From the NCBI RefSeq assembly GCF_014639275.1, contig NZ_BMFW01000003.1, positions 248,001-312,000 of the forward strand: a stretch of 64,000 nt of DNA, in the 5' to 3' direction. Of this stretch, positions 1-8,381 are shown piece after piece. How positions within the stretch are numbered: the stretch's first letter is position 1; every line of letters begins with the position of its first letter. A program made the position numbers and the translations under genes. The notes beneath the pieces were generated by a model. That model saw only the letters and a program-made list of their open reading frames with translations. It did not search any database and was not told the DNA's origin. The stretch comes from Arthrobacter liuii. Lineage in GTDB: Bacteria > Actinomycetota > Actinomycetes > Actinomycetales > Micrococcaceae.

Positions 1-1
1 C

Positions 2-67
2 CCGGTTTGCCTGCAAACCGTGAAGGACGGCGCCGAACTGTTCGCCAGCCCGGCCCTGCGTTCCTGA
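2..67 (+). CDS. 3' end of an upstream gene (21 codons, partial)
   Basis: An open frame enters from the window edge and stops at TGA 65-67, about 95 bases before the polyprenol-phosphate mannose synthase start. The readable tail contains [16 protein letters not shown] 'VxDGxxxF' ending is seen at the C-terminus of many amidohydrolases, but 21 residues are too few for an assignment, so the identity is open. Confidence 0.35.
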   Translation, partial: PVCLQTVKDGAELFASPALRS

Positions 68-162
68 CGGGGAAGGCACCGCCCTATAATGGGGAGTTGC
101 GCCCGCCGTCGACTATTTTCGGTATCTGGTGCTCCGACCACTTCCTCCAGGAAAGGCCCTTT

Positions 163-906
163 GTGCGCGTCCTTACGATCATTCCCACTTACAACGAACT
201 GGAATCGCTGCCCAAGACGCTCCAGCGCCTTCGGAAGGCCGTTCCGGCGTCGGACGTGCTGGTGGTCGATGACAACAGCCCTGACGGCACGGGCCAACTG
301 GCCGACGGTTTCGCTGCCGACGATTCCCAGGTCCACGTCCTGCACCGCCAGGGCAAGGAAGGCCTGGGCGCTGCCTACATCGCCGGTTTCAAGTGGGGCC
401 TGGAGGCCGGCTACGACGTCCTGGTGGAAATGGACGCCGACGGATCCCACCGGCCCGAACAGCTTCCCCAACTGCTTGACGCCGTGGACCAGGGCGCAGA
501 CCTGGCCATGGGCTCGCGCTGGGTTCCCGGGGGCAGCGTGGTCAACTGGCCCCTCTACCGCCAGGCGATCTCGCGGGTGGGCAGCACCTACGCGCGGCTG
601 ATGCTGGCCCTGCCGATCAAGGACGTGACCGGCGGTTACCGCGCATTCCGCAGGACCACGCTCGAGAAACTCAACCTGGACCAGGTGGACTCGGTAGGCT
701 ACGGCTTCCAGGTGGACCTGGCCTGGCGGGTCGCCAAGCTGGGCCTGCGCATCGAGGAATGCCCCATCACCTTCGTCGAGCGAGAACTGGGTGCCTCGAA
801 AATGAGCGGCAACATCGTCATCGAAGCCATGATCAACGTCACCAAATGGGGCCTCACCGCCCGCTGGAACACGCTGACCGGCAAGCTGAAGAACAAGCAG
901 GCCTAG
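163..906 (+). CDS. ppm1: Polyprenol monophosphomannose synthase (GT2 family)
   Basis: Transfers mannose from GDP-mannose to polyprenyl phosphate at the cytoplasmic membrane face, giving the lipid-linked donor for mannosylated glycolipids and proteins. The 247-residue product has the family's opening LTIIPTYNE, the nucleotide-binding [11 protein letters not shown] and the metal-binding MDADGSHRP segment. No transmembrane helices follow, so it is the soluble single-domain form, not the fused Ppm1 with an N-acyltransferase domain. I chose the GTG at 163 because an AGGAAAGG ribosome site lies just upstream and conserved sequence begins there; an open frame continues to position 7 without conservation. 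A strong convergent terminator separates it from rbpA. Confidence 0.9.
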   Translation: MRVLTIIPTYNELESLPKTLQRLRKAVPASDVLVVDDNSPDGTGQLADGFAADDSQVHVLHRQGKEGLGAAYIAGFKWGLEAGYDVLVEMDADGSHRPEQLPQLLDAVDQGADLAMGSRWVPGGSVVNWPLYRQAISRVGSTYARLMLALPIKDVTGGYRAFRRTTLEKLNLDQVDSVGYGFQVDLAWRVAKLGLRIEECPITFVERELGASKMSGNIVIEAMINVTKWGLTARWNTLTGKLKNKQA

Positions 907-942
907 TTCTTCCCGGGTCGCCGCCTGCGGTGCCCGGAAGCA

Positions 943-991
943 CAAAAAAGGGGGTGGCCCCGCACAATGGTGCGGGACCGCCCCCTTTTTC
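943..991. terminator. Bidirectional terminator between ppm1 and rbpA
   Basis: A long G/C stem (arms around 951-966 and 971-986, loop AATG) is flanked by an A-run on the left and a T-run on the right. It can therefore terminate both the forward mannose synthase gene and the reverse rbpA gene. Confidence 0.85.
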
Positions 992-999
992 GGCTTGCC

Positions 1000-1347
1000 T
1001 TAGGCCGAGCGGCGCTCTCCACGGCGTTCGCGCAGGATGGTCAGGCGGTCCTCGAGGATCTGTTCGAGTTCAGGCAGGGAGCGGCGTTCCAGCAGCATGT
1101 CCCAGTGGGTGCGGACTGCCTTGTCATTGCTGGTGTCCGGCTTTTCACCATCGACCAGGAGCGCTTCCTTGCCGGTCTTGGAGACCCACACCGGAGGGAT
1201 TTCCGCCTCGGAGGAGAACGTGACGAAGACCTGCTCGCCATCTGCGCAACGGTACTCGACCCGCTGGCGCGGAGCCGGCTCAACTCCGGACTCGGTCTCC
1301 ATGCTCTGCGCACCAAGGCGCATGCCCCGCAGGCTGCGATCGCTCAT
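1000..1347 (-). CDS. rbpA: RNA polymerase-binding protein RbpA
   Basis: RbpA binds RNA polymerase holoenzyme with the principal sigma factor and stabilises open promoter complexes; it is restricted to Actinobacteria. The 115-residue protein has the N-terminal tail with RSLRGMRLGAQS, the core domain beginning YRCADGE and the C-terminal helix THWDMLLERRS that contacts sigma, all in family order. Of the zinc ligands known in Streptomyces RbpA, only the first cysteine (Cys34) is kept. The positions corresponding to the later pair are Ser and Gly, so this version probably does not bind zinc. The gene is monocistronic between two terminators. Confidence 0.93.
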   Translation of the reverse strand: MSDRSLRGMRLGAQSMETESGVEPAPRQRVEYRCADGEQVFVTFSSEAEIPPVWVSKTGKEALLVDGEKPDTSNDKAVRTHWDMLLERRSLPELEQILEDRLTILRERRGERRSA

Positions 1348-1504
1348 GTTTTCTCCCTCTGGTCGGTTCGCGGATTAAATCTCCGCGCTAGCCGGTGGCG
1401 ACGTGGCCGCCGGACTACTGTGTGCACTGTGCTGCATCATAGGATTCAACGCATTGCGAAGCTTGGTTGTTCCAGCTGGTATTCTCCTGCCGGACAAATA
1501 CCCA

Positions 1505-1534
1505 ATTATACGGGGCTTATCCCATCTGGACCAA
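1505..1534 (-). promoter_or_regulatory. Candidate sigma-A promoter of rbpA
   Basis: On the reverse strand TTGGTC and TATAAT are separated by 18 bases, a good fit to a housekeeping promoter reading into rbpA and leaving a leader of about 150 bases. The -35 hexamer overlaps the edge of the terminator of the SPFH gene upstream. Confidence 0.6.
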
Positions 1535-1572
1535 AAAAGGGAGGGTTCCGCGACGAACTGCGGAACCCTCCC
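1533..1572 (-). terminator. Terminator of the nfeD-SPFH operon
   Basis: A perfect 13-base stem (GGGAGGGTTCCGC with its complement, 8-base loop) is followed on the reverse strand by a run of T. It lies 17 bases beyond the SPFH stop codon. Confidence 0.85.
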
Positions 1573-1588
1573 TGCGTTTGTAGGGCGC

Positions 1589-2533
1589 CTACGGCTGGCT
1601 GCGCCCGGAGGGCTCCTCATCGAAAAGCCCACCCGCGGCGGAATCCGTGCCGGTGCCACCGAGGGCGTTGCCGATTCCCTTGAGGGCCTCGCCAACTTCA
1701 CTTGGGATGATCCACAGCTTGTTGGCCGACCCCTCGGCCAGCTTGGGAAGGGTCTGCAGGTATTGGTAGGCCAGCAGTTTCTGGTCCGGGTTGCCCTTGT
1801 GGATGGCGTCGAAGACCTTCTGGATGGCCTGGGACTCGCCGTCCGCGCGGAGGATGGCTGCTTTCGCGTCACCTTCGGCCTTGAGGATGGCCGCCTGCCG
1901 CTGGCCCTCCGCCGTGAGGATGGCTGATTGCTTGGTTCCCTCGGCCGTGAGGATGGCCGCACGGCGATCCCGTTCGGCGCGCATCTGCTTCTCCATCGAG
2001 TCCTGGATGGAGTGGGGCGGATCGATGGCCTTCAGCTCCACCCGTGAGACACGGATGCCCCAACGGCCCGTGGCCTCGTCCAGGACTCCCCGGAGCTGTC
2101 CGTTGATCTGGTCGCGGGATGTAAGGGCTTCCTCAAGGTTCAGCCCGCCCACCACGTTGCGCAGGGTGGTGGTGGTCAGCTGCTCCACGGCCTGGATGTA
2201 GTTGGCGATCTCATAGGTCGCAGCCCGCGGATCCGTCACCTGGAAATACACCACCGTGTCGATGGAGACCACCAGGTTGTCCTCGGTGATGACGGGCTGC
2301 GGCGGAAAGGACACCACCTGTTCGCGCAGGTCCAGGAGCGGCAGGAGCCGGTCCACAAAAGGAATCAGGATCGTCAGGCCGGGGTTGAGCGTCCGCTGGT
2401 ACTTGCCGAGCCGTTCAACGACGCCGGCGCGGGCCTGCGGGATGATCCGGACGGACCGGACCAAAACTATGATGACAAAGACGATCAGAACCACCAGCAC
2501 AATGGCCAGTGCGGTTCCACCTGCGTTTTCCAT
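1589..2533 (-). CDS. SPFH/Band 7 (stomatin-like) membrane protein
   Basis: A 314-residue stomatin/QmcA-type protein, thought to scaffold membrane microdomains. One transmembrane helix lies at about residues 6-25. The Band 7 domain follows (RIIPQARAGVVERLGKY, then GLNLEEALTSRDQIN), then a charged coiled coil with a repeated pattern (ILTAEG, ILTAEG, ILKAEG, ILRADG) and a flexible tail. The ATG at 2533 has an AAGGAG site 5-6 bases upstream; a longer open frame to 2578 has neither a ribosome site nor conservation. It follows nfeD by 22 bases on the same strand, the usual pairing, since NfeD proteins act with SPFH partners. Confidence 0.9.
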   Translation of the reverse strand: MENAGGTALAIVLVVLIVFVIIVLVRSVRIIPQARAGVVERLGKYQRTLNPGLTILIPFVDRLLPLLDLREQVVSFPPQPVITEDNLVVSIDTVVYFQVTDPRAATYEIANYIQAVEQLTTTTLRNVVGGLNLEEALTSRDQINGQLRGVLDEATGRWGIRVSRVELKAIDPPHSIQDSMEKQMRAERDRRAAILTAEGTKQSAILTAEGQRQAAILKAEGDAKAAILRADGESQAIQKVFDAIHKGNPDQKLLAYQYLQTLPKLAEGSANKLWIIPSEVGEALKGIGNALGGTGTDSAAGGLFDEEPSGRSQP

Positions 2534-2555
2534 ACAACTCCTTGTTCCCCAATTG

Positions 2556-3029
2556 TCAGGCTGTATCCGGGCCGGCAACCGCCGTTGGCGGTACCGAAAC
2601 CACTGCTGTTGCGCCGTCGATGGCCGCCACCACCACCTTCTGGCCCGCGGGGAGCACCCCCGCTGCGGAGCGTGCGCTCCAAATGTCGCCGCCGATCTTC
2701 ACCAGGCCTCCATCGGAGGTCACGGCCTCCATCACCACGGCCGGTTCACCGATCAGCCGGTCCACGTTGGTCCGCTGCTCGGCTGGCCCCTTCTTCAGGT
2801 GCGAAAGCGCCACTGGCCGCACAAAGGCGACCATGAGCAGGGACACGACGCAGAAGATGACCACCTGGAGCCAGGGCTCGGCGCCGGCGAAGTCGGCCAC
2901 CAGTGCGGCAAGCGATCCGCCGCCAAGCATGATGAAAAACAGGTCAAGCGTGATCATCTCGATCACCGCAAACGCCAGGAAAGCTGTGAGCCACAGTGCC
3001 CACCAGTTTTCGCCAAGCCACTCGAACAT
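2556..3029 (-). CDS. NfeD-family membrane protein
   Basis: A short NfeD-type protein of 157 residues: hydrophobic segments at about residues 8-24, 29-44 and 52-70, then a soluble C-terminal OB-fold-like domain (GEPAVVMEAV, AGQKVVVAAIDG). The family partners with the SPFH protein encoded directly downstream, in one operon. Start: ATG 3029 with a GGGGG stretch upstream is preferred over a GTG at 3050, which lacks a ribosome site. The protease domain of long NfeD forms is absent. Confidence 0.8.
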   Translation of the reverse strand: MFEWLGENWWALWLTAFLAFAVIEMITLDLFFIMLGGGSLAALVADFAGAEPWLQVVIFCVVSLLMVAFVRPVALSHLKKGPAEQRTNVDRLIGEPAVVMEAVTSDGGLVKIGGDIWSARSAAGVLPAGQKVVVAAIDGATAVVSVPPTAVAGPDTA

Positions 3030-3158
3030 CCCTGTTTCCCCCTTCGCCACGGGGGCGCCGCATGCGCGGATCCGCCAGTAACTGTCTTTTTATCCTAGTC
3101 CGCGGACCTGGTATGTGGGCCGGTTCATACCGGCTGCCGGGGGATAGTGGCCAAGTCG

Positions 3159-4040
3159 TTACGGGGTTTCCTGCGTCCTCGGCCGGAACACGAAGAGCCT
3201 GAACTTTGCGTCGGCTTTGACCGGCTCCGGGGAGTCTTCGAGCCGGGCGGCGATTTCGTCCCGGTCCAGGTGGTGGCCGGCCGGTCCCATGAACGCAAGG
3301 TCGGCGGCAGCGGCGCGGGTCAACTCCAGTGGTATGTCGACGTCGAAGGTATTTACCGGCTCGAAATGCCCGTACATCGCCTCCGCCAGGCGCTCATCCT
3401 TGCCCTCTTCGATACCGAGCATCCCGGCGACGGCGGCGATGGCCGCAAGGTGTCCGGTCCGCGGCGCCACCACCACCAGCACGCCCGTCGGGCGCAGGAC
3501 ACGGGCAAACTCAGCGGGGTTGCGCGGAGCAAAGACCACGGTGACCGCGTCCACCGAGTTGCTCGCGACCGGCAGCGGCTGCCAGATGTCCCAGACCATG
3601 TTCACAGCGTCGGGATTGAGCCGGGCAGCGCGGCGAAGGGCAAATTTGGAGATGTCCAGGCCGATGGCGGATGCCGCCCGGCCGCCGGCAACTGCTGCGT
3701 CGAGGATCTCCCTCAGGTAGTGGCCGGTCCCCGTCCCGGAGTCCAGCACCGCTGCGCCCTCGTCCGACAGGTAGGGGACGACGGCGTTGGCCAGCGCCTG
3801 TGCCAGCGGCCGGTAGTGTCCGTCCCCCAGGAAGGTAAAACGTGCGGCCACCATCGCGGCGGTGTCCGGTTCGAAGGGGGTGCCCTTGCCCACCAGCAGG
3901 TTGAAGTAGCCTTGCCGGGCGGCGTCAAAGCTGTGGCCGTTCCGGCAAGCCAGGCGGGGTTGGCGCGGGGCTTCCGCCGCCAGGTACTCCAGTGGATGTG
4001 AGCAGACGGGGCACAGGAGGGGGAGATCCGCGGAAGGCAT
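3159..4040 (-). CDS. RlmA-like 23S rRNA (guanine-N1) methyltransferase
   Basis: About 293 residues with an N-terminal zinc site (CPVC at residues 10-13, then CRNGH at 32-36) and the following FDxARxGYFNLL signature of the RlmA family, which methylates N1 of G745/G748 in 23S rRNA hairpin 35. The S-adenosylmethionine fold follows (LDSGTGTGHYLREIL, GLDISKFALRRAA, then VFAPRNPAEFARVL). The start is ambiguous between ATG 4040 and ATG 4049; neither has a convincing ribosome site. It is separate from the deformylase upstream, which ends about 70 bases before it. The exact target base cannot be told from sequence, and some homologues confer macrolide tolerance. Confidence 0.8.
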   Translation of the reverse strand: MPSADLPLLCPVCSHPLEYLAAEAPRQPRLACRNGHSFDAARQGYFNLLVGKGTPFEPDTAAMVAARFTFLGDGHYRPLAQALANAVVPYLSDEGAAVLDSGTGTGHYLREILDAAVAGGRAASAIGLDISKFALRRAARLNPDAVNMVWDIWQPLPVASNSVDAVTVVFAPRNPAEFARVLRPTGVLVVVAPRTGHLAAIAAVAGMLGIEEGKDERLAEAMYGHFEPVNTFDVDIPLELTRAAAADLAFMGPAGHHLDRDEIAARLEDSPEPVKADAKFRLFVFRPRTQETP

Positions 4041-4110
4041 GGGAACCATTTTAGGGCGGCCGGCCTTTCCCGCCCCTCGCGCGTCCTGCCTTCCTGAGGG
4101 TCGTTGGAGG

Positions 4111-4791
4111 TCAGCCAAGGGATATGCCGGCGGGCCCGTCGTCGAAACCCAAGCCGTCCCGCGCCGTGCTGATGCCCGCCTCTGCCCAGTGCGCTGCATA
4201 TTCTGCGTTGCTGCTCAGGGACCGAAGCTGGGCGCGGTCAATGTAAAGGATGCCGTTAAGGTGGTCCGTCTCGTGCTGCACGATGCGCGCCTGCCACCCC
4301 GAGAACTCGCGCCGCTCGGCCGCGCCGTCGGGTGTCACGTACTCCAGCAGCACGGCGTCCGGACGCGCCACCACGGCCTGCAGCCCGTTTAGGGAAAGGC
4401 ACCCCTCGTAGAAGGACGCATGTCCGGAATCCAGGGGCGTGTACCGCGGATTGAGGATGGCCAGGAACTCCAGCGGGCTCCGGTTCCGCAGTGCTGCAGC
4501 CTCCGGGTCGACGTCGTACTGGTCCTCCAGGACAGCGAGTTGGAGGGGGATGCCCAACTGCGGGGCGGCAAGGCCCACGCCCGGTGCCTCATGCATGACG
4601 TGGCGCATGATCCCGACCAGGCGGCCCAGCTGGTCCTGGGACAACTGGCCGTCGAATGCGGCGGCACGCTGGCGCAGCGCCGGGTGGCCCGCCTGGACGA
4701 TGGGCGGAAGGGATTCGGCGGACAGGAGGCGCTCCACAGCCTCACGGATCTCGTCGGCGCCGGCGGTTGCCTGGGGAACAGTCTGGGTCAT
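4111..4791 (-). CDS. def: Peptide deformylase
   Basis: Removes the N-formyl group from nascent proteins. All three catalytic motifs are present: GVGLAAPQLG at residues 71-80, EGCLS at 129-133 with metal ligand Cys131, and HETDH at 173-177 providing two His ligands and catalytic Glu174. The 226-residue length includes a roughly 30-residue N-terminal helix extension common in actinobacteria. Its start lies 55 bases from the divergent gene at 4847, so the promoters are shared or overlapping. Confidence 0.93.
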   Translation of the reverse strand: MTQTVPQATAGADEIREAVERLLSAESLPPIVQAGHPALRQRAAAFDGQLSQDQLGRLVGIMRHVMHEAPGVGLAAPQLGIPLQLAVLEDQYDVDPEAAALRNRSPLEFLAILNPRYTPLDSGHASFYEGCLSLNGLQAVVARPDAVLLEYVTPDGAAERREFSGWQARIVQHETDHLNGILYIDRAQLRSLSSNAEYAAHWAEAGISTARDGLGFDDGPAGISLG

Positions 4792-4846
4792 GGGGAACAG
4801 CCTACTGGCGGACGCGGTGCAGGATCCTTCGGTTATGGTCTAACGC

Positions 4847-5260
4847 ATGGCTGATGATTCCTTCCCGCCGGCATCCCCGGTGGAGCACGTCCTTGAATTT
4901 ATCCGGGTCCTTCGGGCGGGCGGAGGGGCCGCAGACCTGCGGCCGTTCCTGTCGGAATCATTCGTGCTGACGGAGGCCCCGCACTTGCTGGCCCCCGAGG
5001 GTTCAACCCGGACGCTGGCCGCCGTGCTGGCAGGTGCTGACCAAAGCCGCGAGGTGGTGAAGGACCAAGAGTTCACGGTACAGCGGACCACCTGTGCAGG
5101 CGGCCGGGTGGTGGTGGAGGCTGACTGGTGCGCCACCGTACTGATGGACCTCCGGTACTGGGACAGCGGTGAGACGATCCGGGCCAGGACATGCTCGATC
5201 TTTGAGGTGCGCAATGGCGTCATCATGAGCCAGGACAGCTACGACTGCTATTTCCGCTGA
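4847..5260 (+). CDS. SnoaL/NTF2-like small protein
   Basis: A 137-residue protein with the alternating helix and curved-sheet pattern of the NTF2-like fold: N-terminal helices (VEHVLEFIRVLRAGG), then strands rich in Val, Arg and Trp ending in RARTCSIFEVRNGVIMSQDSY, where SnoaL-like proteins place their last strands. No catalytic triad can be assigned, so its role (isomerase, hydrolase or ligand carrier) is unknown. A TATGGT hexamer at 4834-4839 sits 7 bases before the ATG and there is no ribosome site, suggesting a leaderless message. Confidence 0.7.
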   Translation: MADDSFPPASPVEHVLEFIRVLRAGGGAADLRPFLSESFVLTEAPHLLAPEGSTRTLAAVLAGADQSREVVKDQEFTVQRTTCAGGRVVVEADWCATVLMDLRYWDSGETIRARTCSIFEVRNGVIMSQDSYDCYFR

Positions 5261-5283
5261 TCCCGGGCCCGTTGGTCAAGGCC

Positions 5284-6432
5284 CTACTGCATGGTGAAGC
5301 GCATTGCGGCCCACTGGTTCACGGCGGGAACTGCCGCGGCGGCGCCGAGTGCGGCGGTGCGGATCCGGAGGAGCGGTTGGGGCAGCGGCCTGCCCAGCAT
5401 CATGTTCATTTCAGCCTGCCGCCTGGCCAGGACCGCGGCCCGACGCCGGCTTTCCTCGAACTCCCTGAGCCGCCTGCCCGTGGGTTTGCCCGACAGTGCA
5501 GCGCAGACCACCGGCACCAGGTCCCTGGCATCAAGCCAGCCCAGGTTCATGCCCTGGCCGCCGATAGGACTGATCTCGTGGGCGGCGTCTCCCAGCAGCA
5601 CTGCACGTCCGGCAACAGTCCGCCGGGCGATTGTGGACCGGACGCTGAAGGCACTCAGCATGGAGTTGGTGGCCGGATCAAGGCGGAACCCGGTCCGCCG
5701 GTGCACCATCTCAGCCAGTTCGGCCGGTCCCGCCGCCGGGGCGGCTGGCCTTGCCAGCCGGACCACCCAGCGGCGGACGCCGCCCGGCAACGGGAACGAC
5801 TCGACAATTCCCTCCGGCTCAAGGAACAGGACGGCCCTGTCCCCGTAGTCCGTGCCGTCGTCGAAATCCCCCATGAGGTAGTGGTCCGGGTATGACTTGC
5901 GGACCACCGCCACACCGAGCGCACCACGCAGCTGCGACCGGGCTCCGTCGGCCGCGACCAGCAAAGCTGCGGTGGCGCTGCCGTTATGCTGCGTGGCACC
6001 CGCCCGCTCAACCGCCACGGCGACCTCCCCGCCGTCGTCCCTGACACCGGCGACGGTGGCACCCCTGACCAACGCCGCGGGGTCCAGGGCACGGACGCGG
6101 TCTTCAAGGAGTTGCTCTGTCCTGAACTGTGGGAGTGCCAGCACGAACGGAAAGTCTCCTGACACGGCGTCGAACGCCATGGTTCCCACTGTTTTCCCGC
6201 CGCTGACAGCCATGCCGGCCCTGATGCGGACACCCTCCCGCACCATGCTCGACGCCACCTGGATCCCGGCGAGTGCCTCCAGGGCGGGAGGGTGCACGCC
6301 GATGGCGCGCGAGTGCGGGTTCCGCGCCTGCCGTTGCTCAAAAACTTTTACCGTCACGCCTTCCTGCAGGAGCGCGGCAGCCAGGTACAGGCCGACGGGA
6401 CCGCCGCCGGCAATGAGCACATCGGCGTCCAC
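5284..6432 (-). CDS. FAD-dependent monooxygenase of a type III PKS operon
   Basis: Flavoprotein hydroxylase of the PHBH/UbiH fold, 382 residues: the FAD dinucleotide motif IAGGGPVGLYLAAAL at the N-terminus, a middle DG segment (AADGARSQLRGALG) and the second FAD motif LLGDAAHEISPIGGQGMNLG. It is the last gene of a three-gene reverse operon, one base after the methyltransferase. In Streptomyces griseus the srsABC operon has the same three functions, where SrsC hydroxylates an alkylresorcinol to a hydroquinone/quinone. The same role is inferred here and the substrate is not proven. Confidence 0.85.
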   Translation of the reverse strand: MDADVLIAGGGPVGLYLAAALLQEGVTVKVFEQRQARNPHSRAIGVHPPALEALAGIQVASSMVREGVRIRAGMAVSGGKTVGTMAFDAVSGDFPFVLALPQFRTEQLLEDRVRALDPAALVRGATVAGVRDDGGEVAVAVERAGATQHNGSATAALLVAADGARSQLRGALGVAVVRKSYPDHYLMGDFDDGTDYGDRAVLFLEPEGIVESFPLPGGVRRWVVRLARPAAPAAGPAELAEMVHRRTGFRLDPATNSMLSAFSVRSTIARRTVAGRAVLLGDAAHEISPIGGQGMNLGWLDARDLVPVVCAALSGKPTGRRLREFEESRRRAAVLARRQAEMNMMLGRPLPQPLLRIRTAALGAAAAVPAVNQWAAMRFTMQ

Positions 6433-6433
6433 C

Positions 6434-7129
6434 TCAGCCCTGCCGGTAGGTCAGGACCTGGTGGAAGGCCCAGGAGTGCTGCACGGACCAGCCCGGGGGA
6501 GCGGCGGCTGCCAGCTCCGCGGGCCTGTAGCTGCGGCGGATGGAGGTGAGGCCGTCCTCCCGGATGAAGGAATGCCGGAACGGCAGCGCGGCGACGCTGA
6601 AGAGGGCAAACGCGGCCGGGCTGCGGATGAGGTCGTTGTGCAGCGCTTTCCGGGCCGCCAGGAGTTCCGAGTCCGCCAGCAGCTGCCGGAGCTCGTCGGG
6701 CGCAAGGTGGTGGAGCACGTGGTTGGAGATCACGACGTCGAACGACGCGCCTTCCCGGACCAGGTCGCTGCTGTGCGCCTCGCGGAATTCGACGTCGGGA
6801 ATGGACCCCCGTTGCCGGGCGAAACGGGCCGCGCGGGGATCAGGATCGATGCCCGTGACATGCATCGCCTTGCCGTCCCGTGCGGCCCAGCGGGCCAGCA
6901 TGACGGCGAGGTCACCGCCCCCGGACCCGATGTCCAGCACGGTCAGGGGGCGCTGGTCCGGGTTGGTGGTGGTCCGCAGCTCCCCCACGTACAGCTTCCG
7001 CCAGCCCGACAAGACCCGGTTGATGACACCAAACTGCCGGTAGGTGTTGTCCAGGAGCCGGGCGTCACAGTCAGGCCTGTCCATTTCTTCGACGTCCCCG
7101 GTGGCCCGCCGGCGCAGCAGGATTCCCAT
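6434..7129 (-). CDS. Class I SAM-dependent methyltransferase of the type III PKS operon
   Basis: A 231-residue methyltransferase with motif I VLDIGSGGGDLAV, the acidic ligand region GIDPDPRAARFA and motif FDVVISNHVLHHL. It sits between the type III PKS and the flavoprotein in one operon, like SrsB of the phenolic-lipid pathway, which methylates the alkylresorcinol ring. It has no obvious membrane segment. O- versus C-methylation cannot be read from sequence. Confidence 0.85.
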   Translation of the reverse strand: MGILLRRRATGDVEEMDRPDCDARLLDNTYRQFGVINRVLSGWRKLYVGELRTTTNPDQRPLTVLDIGSGGGDLAVMLARWAARDGKAMHVTGIDPDPRAARFARQRGSIPDVEFREAHSSDLVREGASFDVVISNHVLHHLAPDELRQLLADSELLAARKALHNDLIRSPAAFALFSVAALPFRHSFIREDGLTSIRRSYRPAELAAAAPPGWSVQHSWAFHQVLTYRQG

Positions 7130-7142
7130 GCCGGAACCCCTG

Positions 7143-8381
7143 TCAGGCCACCGGCGCTTCCGCGGGCAACTGGTTGTGGCGGACCCCCAGGTCGTCCTCG
7201 GCGGCGCCGCCCACGTGGCCGTGGCTCATGGTGTCGGCGGCGGCTTGCCGGAGTTTCGTGAACAGGCCGGTCTCCACGGTCAGGCCCGGGCCAAAGGCCA
7301 TGGAACAGATCCGTCCGTCCCCGGGCGTCCCTTCCTGCAGGGGTTGTTCCAGGATGTTTTTAAGGACGAACAGCACCGTGGCGCTGCTCATGTTGCCGTA
7401 ATTGCGAAGGATCTCCCGCGCGGGAACCAGCTGCGCGTCGCTGAGGCCGAGTCGGGACTGCACCTTGTCCAGGATGCTGCGGCCGCCGGGGTGGATGGCC
7501 CAGTGGGGAATGGCAGTGTAGGGGAGTGCAGCCAGTTCCGGCTCCCTGGCCAGAAGGGGCTGCAGTGCATCCACAATGTGGTCATCGATGATGTGGGGCA
7601 CGTAGTTGCCCAGCACCATCTCAAAGCCGTGGTCGCCAATGTTCCATGCCATGGAGTCCTCACCGACCGGCGTCAGGACCGTTTCGAAGTGGTCCAGCGT
7701 CAGCAGTGCCGTTTCCTCCGTGCCCGGCCGGGCCGTGACGACGGCGGCTGCGGCACCGTCGGCGAACAATGCCGAACCCATGATGGTGTCGGGGTCGTTG
7801 GATGTACGCACATGCAGCGAGCACAGTTCGGCGCAGACAACCAGGACGACGGCGTTCGGGTCCGCCTCGCAGAACGATTTTGCGGCGCGCAGCGCGGGAA
7901 AGGCCGCGTAGCAGCCCATAAAGCCCAGGTGGTAGCGCTGGACGGCAGGGCTCAGGCCAAGCTCACGCACCACCTTGTAGTCAGGGCCTGGATTGAAGAA
8001 TCCTGTACAGGAAACTGTCACCAAATGAGTTATGTCAAGTAATTCCACGTCCGGGGCGGCCTGCAGGGCAGCGCGGGCGGCCGCCACGAACAGCTTCGTC
8101 GCCTCCCGGGCGAAGATATCGTTGCGGACCTTGGTGCTTGGGTTCAGCAGCAGGCCGGATTCCTGGTCGTAGAACTGGGGGTTTTCCGCACGGCTCGTGT
8201 TGGTGAGTTCCTGGACGGCGGTGAACCTGGTGTCGATGGCTGCACCGTCAAAGCACGTATTGACCAGCCGCGAACCCAAACGGGACAAACCCGGCTGCGC
8301 CGCAAACACGTCGCGGGCTTCGGACTGAATCAGCTTTGTTGCCGGAACTGCAGTTTCAAGTGAACGCACGTAGACCGTCAT
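7143..8381 (-). CDS. Type III polyketide synthase (alkylresorcinol/alkylpyrone type)
   Basis: A chalcone-synthase-family homodimeric ketosynthase that condenses malonyl-CoA units onto an acyl starter. The catalytic triad is visible: Cys125 in VTVSCTGFFNPGPD, His in WAIHPGGRSILD and Asn in NYGNMSSATVLFVL. It is first in the operon with a methyltransferase 13 bases downstream and a flavoprotein after it, the arrangement of phenolic-lipid (srs-type) loci. ATG 8381 is chosen because conserved sequence (VYVRSLETAVP) starts there; an open frame to 8441 is unsupported. Product chain length is unknown. Confidence 0.88.
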   Translation of the reverse strand: MTVYVRSLETAVPATKLIQSEARDVFAAQPGLSRLGSRLVNTCFDGAAIDTRFTAVQELTNTSRAENPQFYDQESGLLLNPSTKVRNDIFAREATKLFVAAARAALQAAPDVELLDITHLVTVSCTGFFNPGPDYKVVRELGLSPAVQRYHLGFMGCYAAFPALRAAKSFCEADPNAVVLVVCAELCSLHVRTSNDPDTIMGSALFADGAAAAVVTARPGTEETALLTLDHFETVLTPVGEDSMAWNIGDHGFEMVLGNYVPHIIDDHIVDALQPLLAREPELAALPYTAIPHWAIHPGGRSILDKVQSRLGLSDAQLVPAREILRNYGNMSSATVLFVLKNILEQPLQEGTPGDGRICSMAFGPGLTVETGLFTKLRQAAADTMSHGHVGGAAEDDLGVRHNQLPAEAPVA

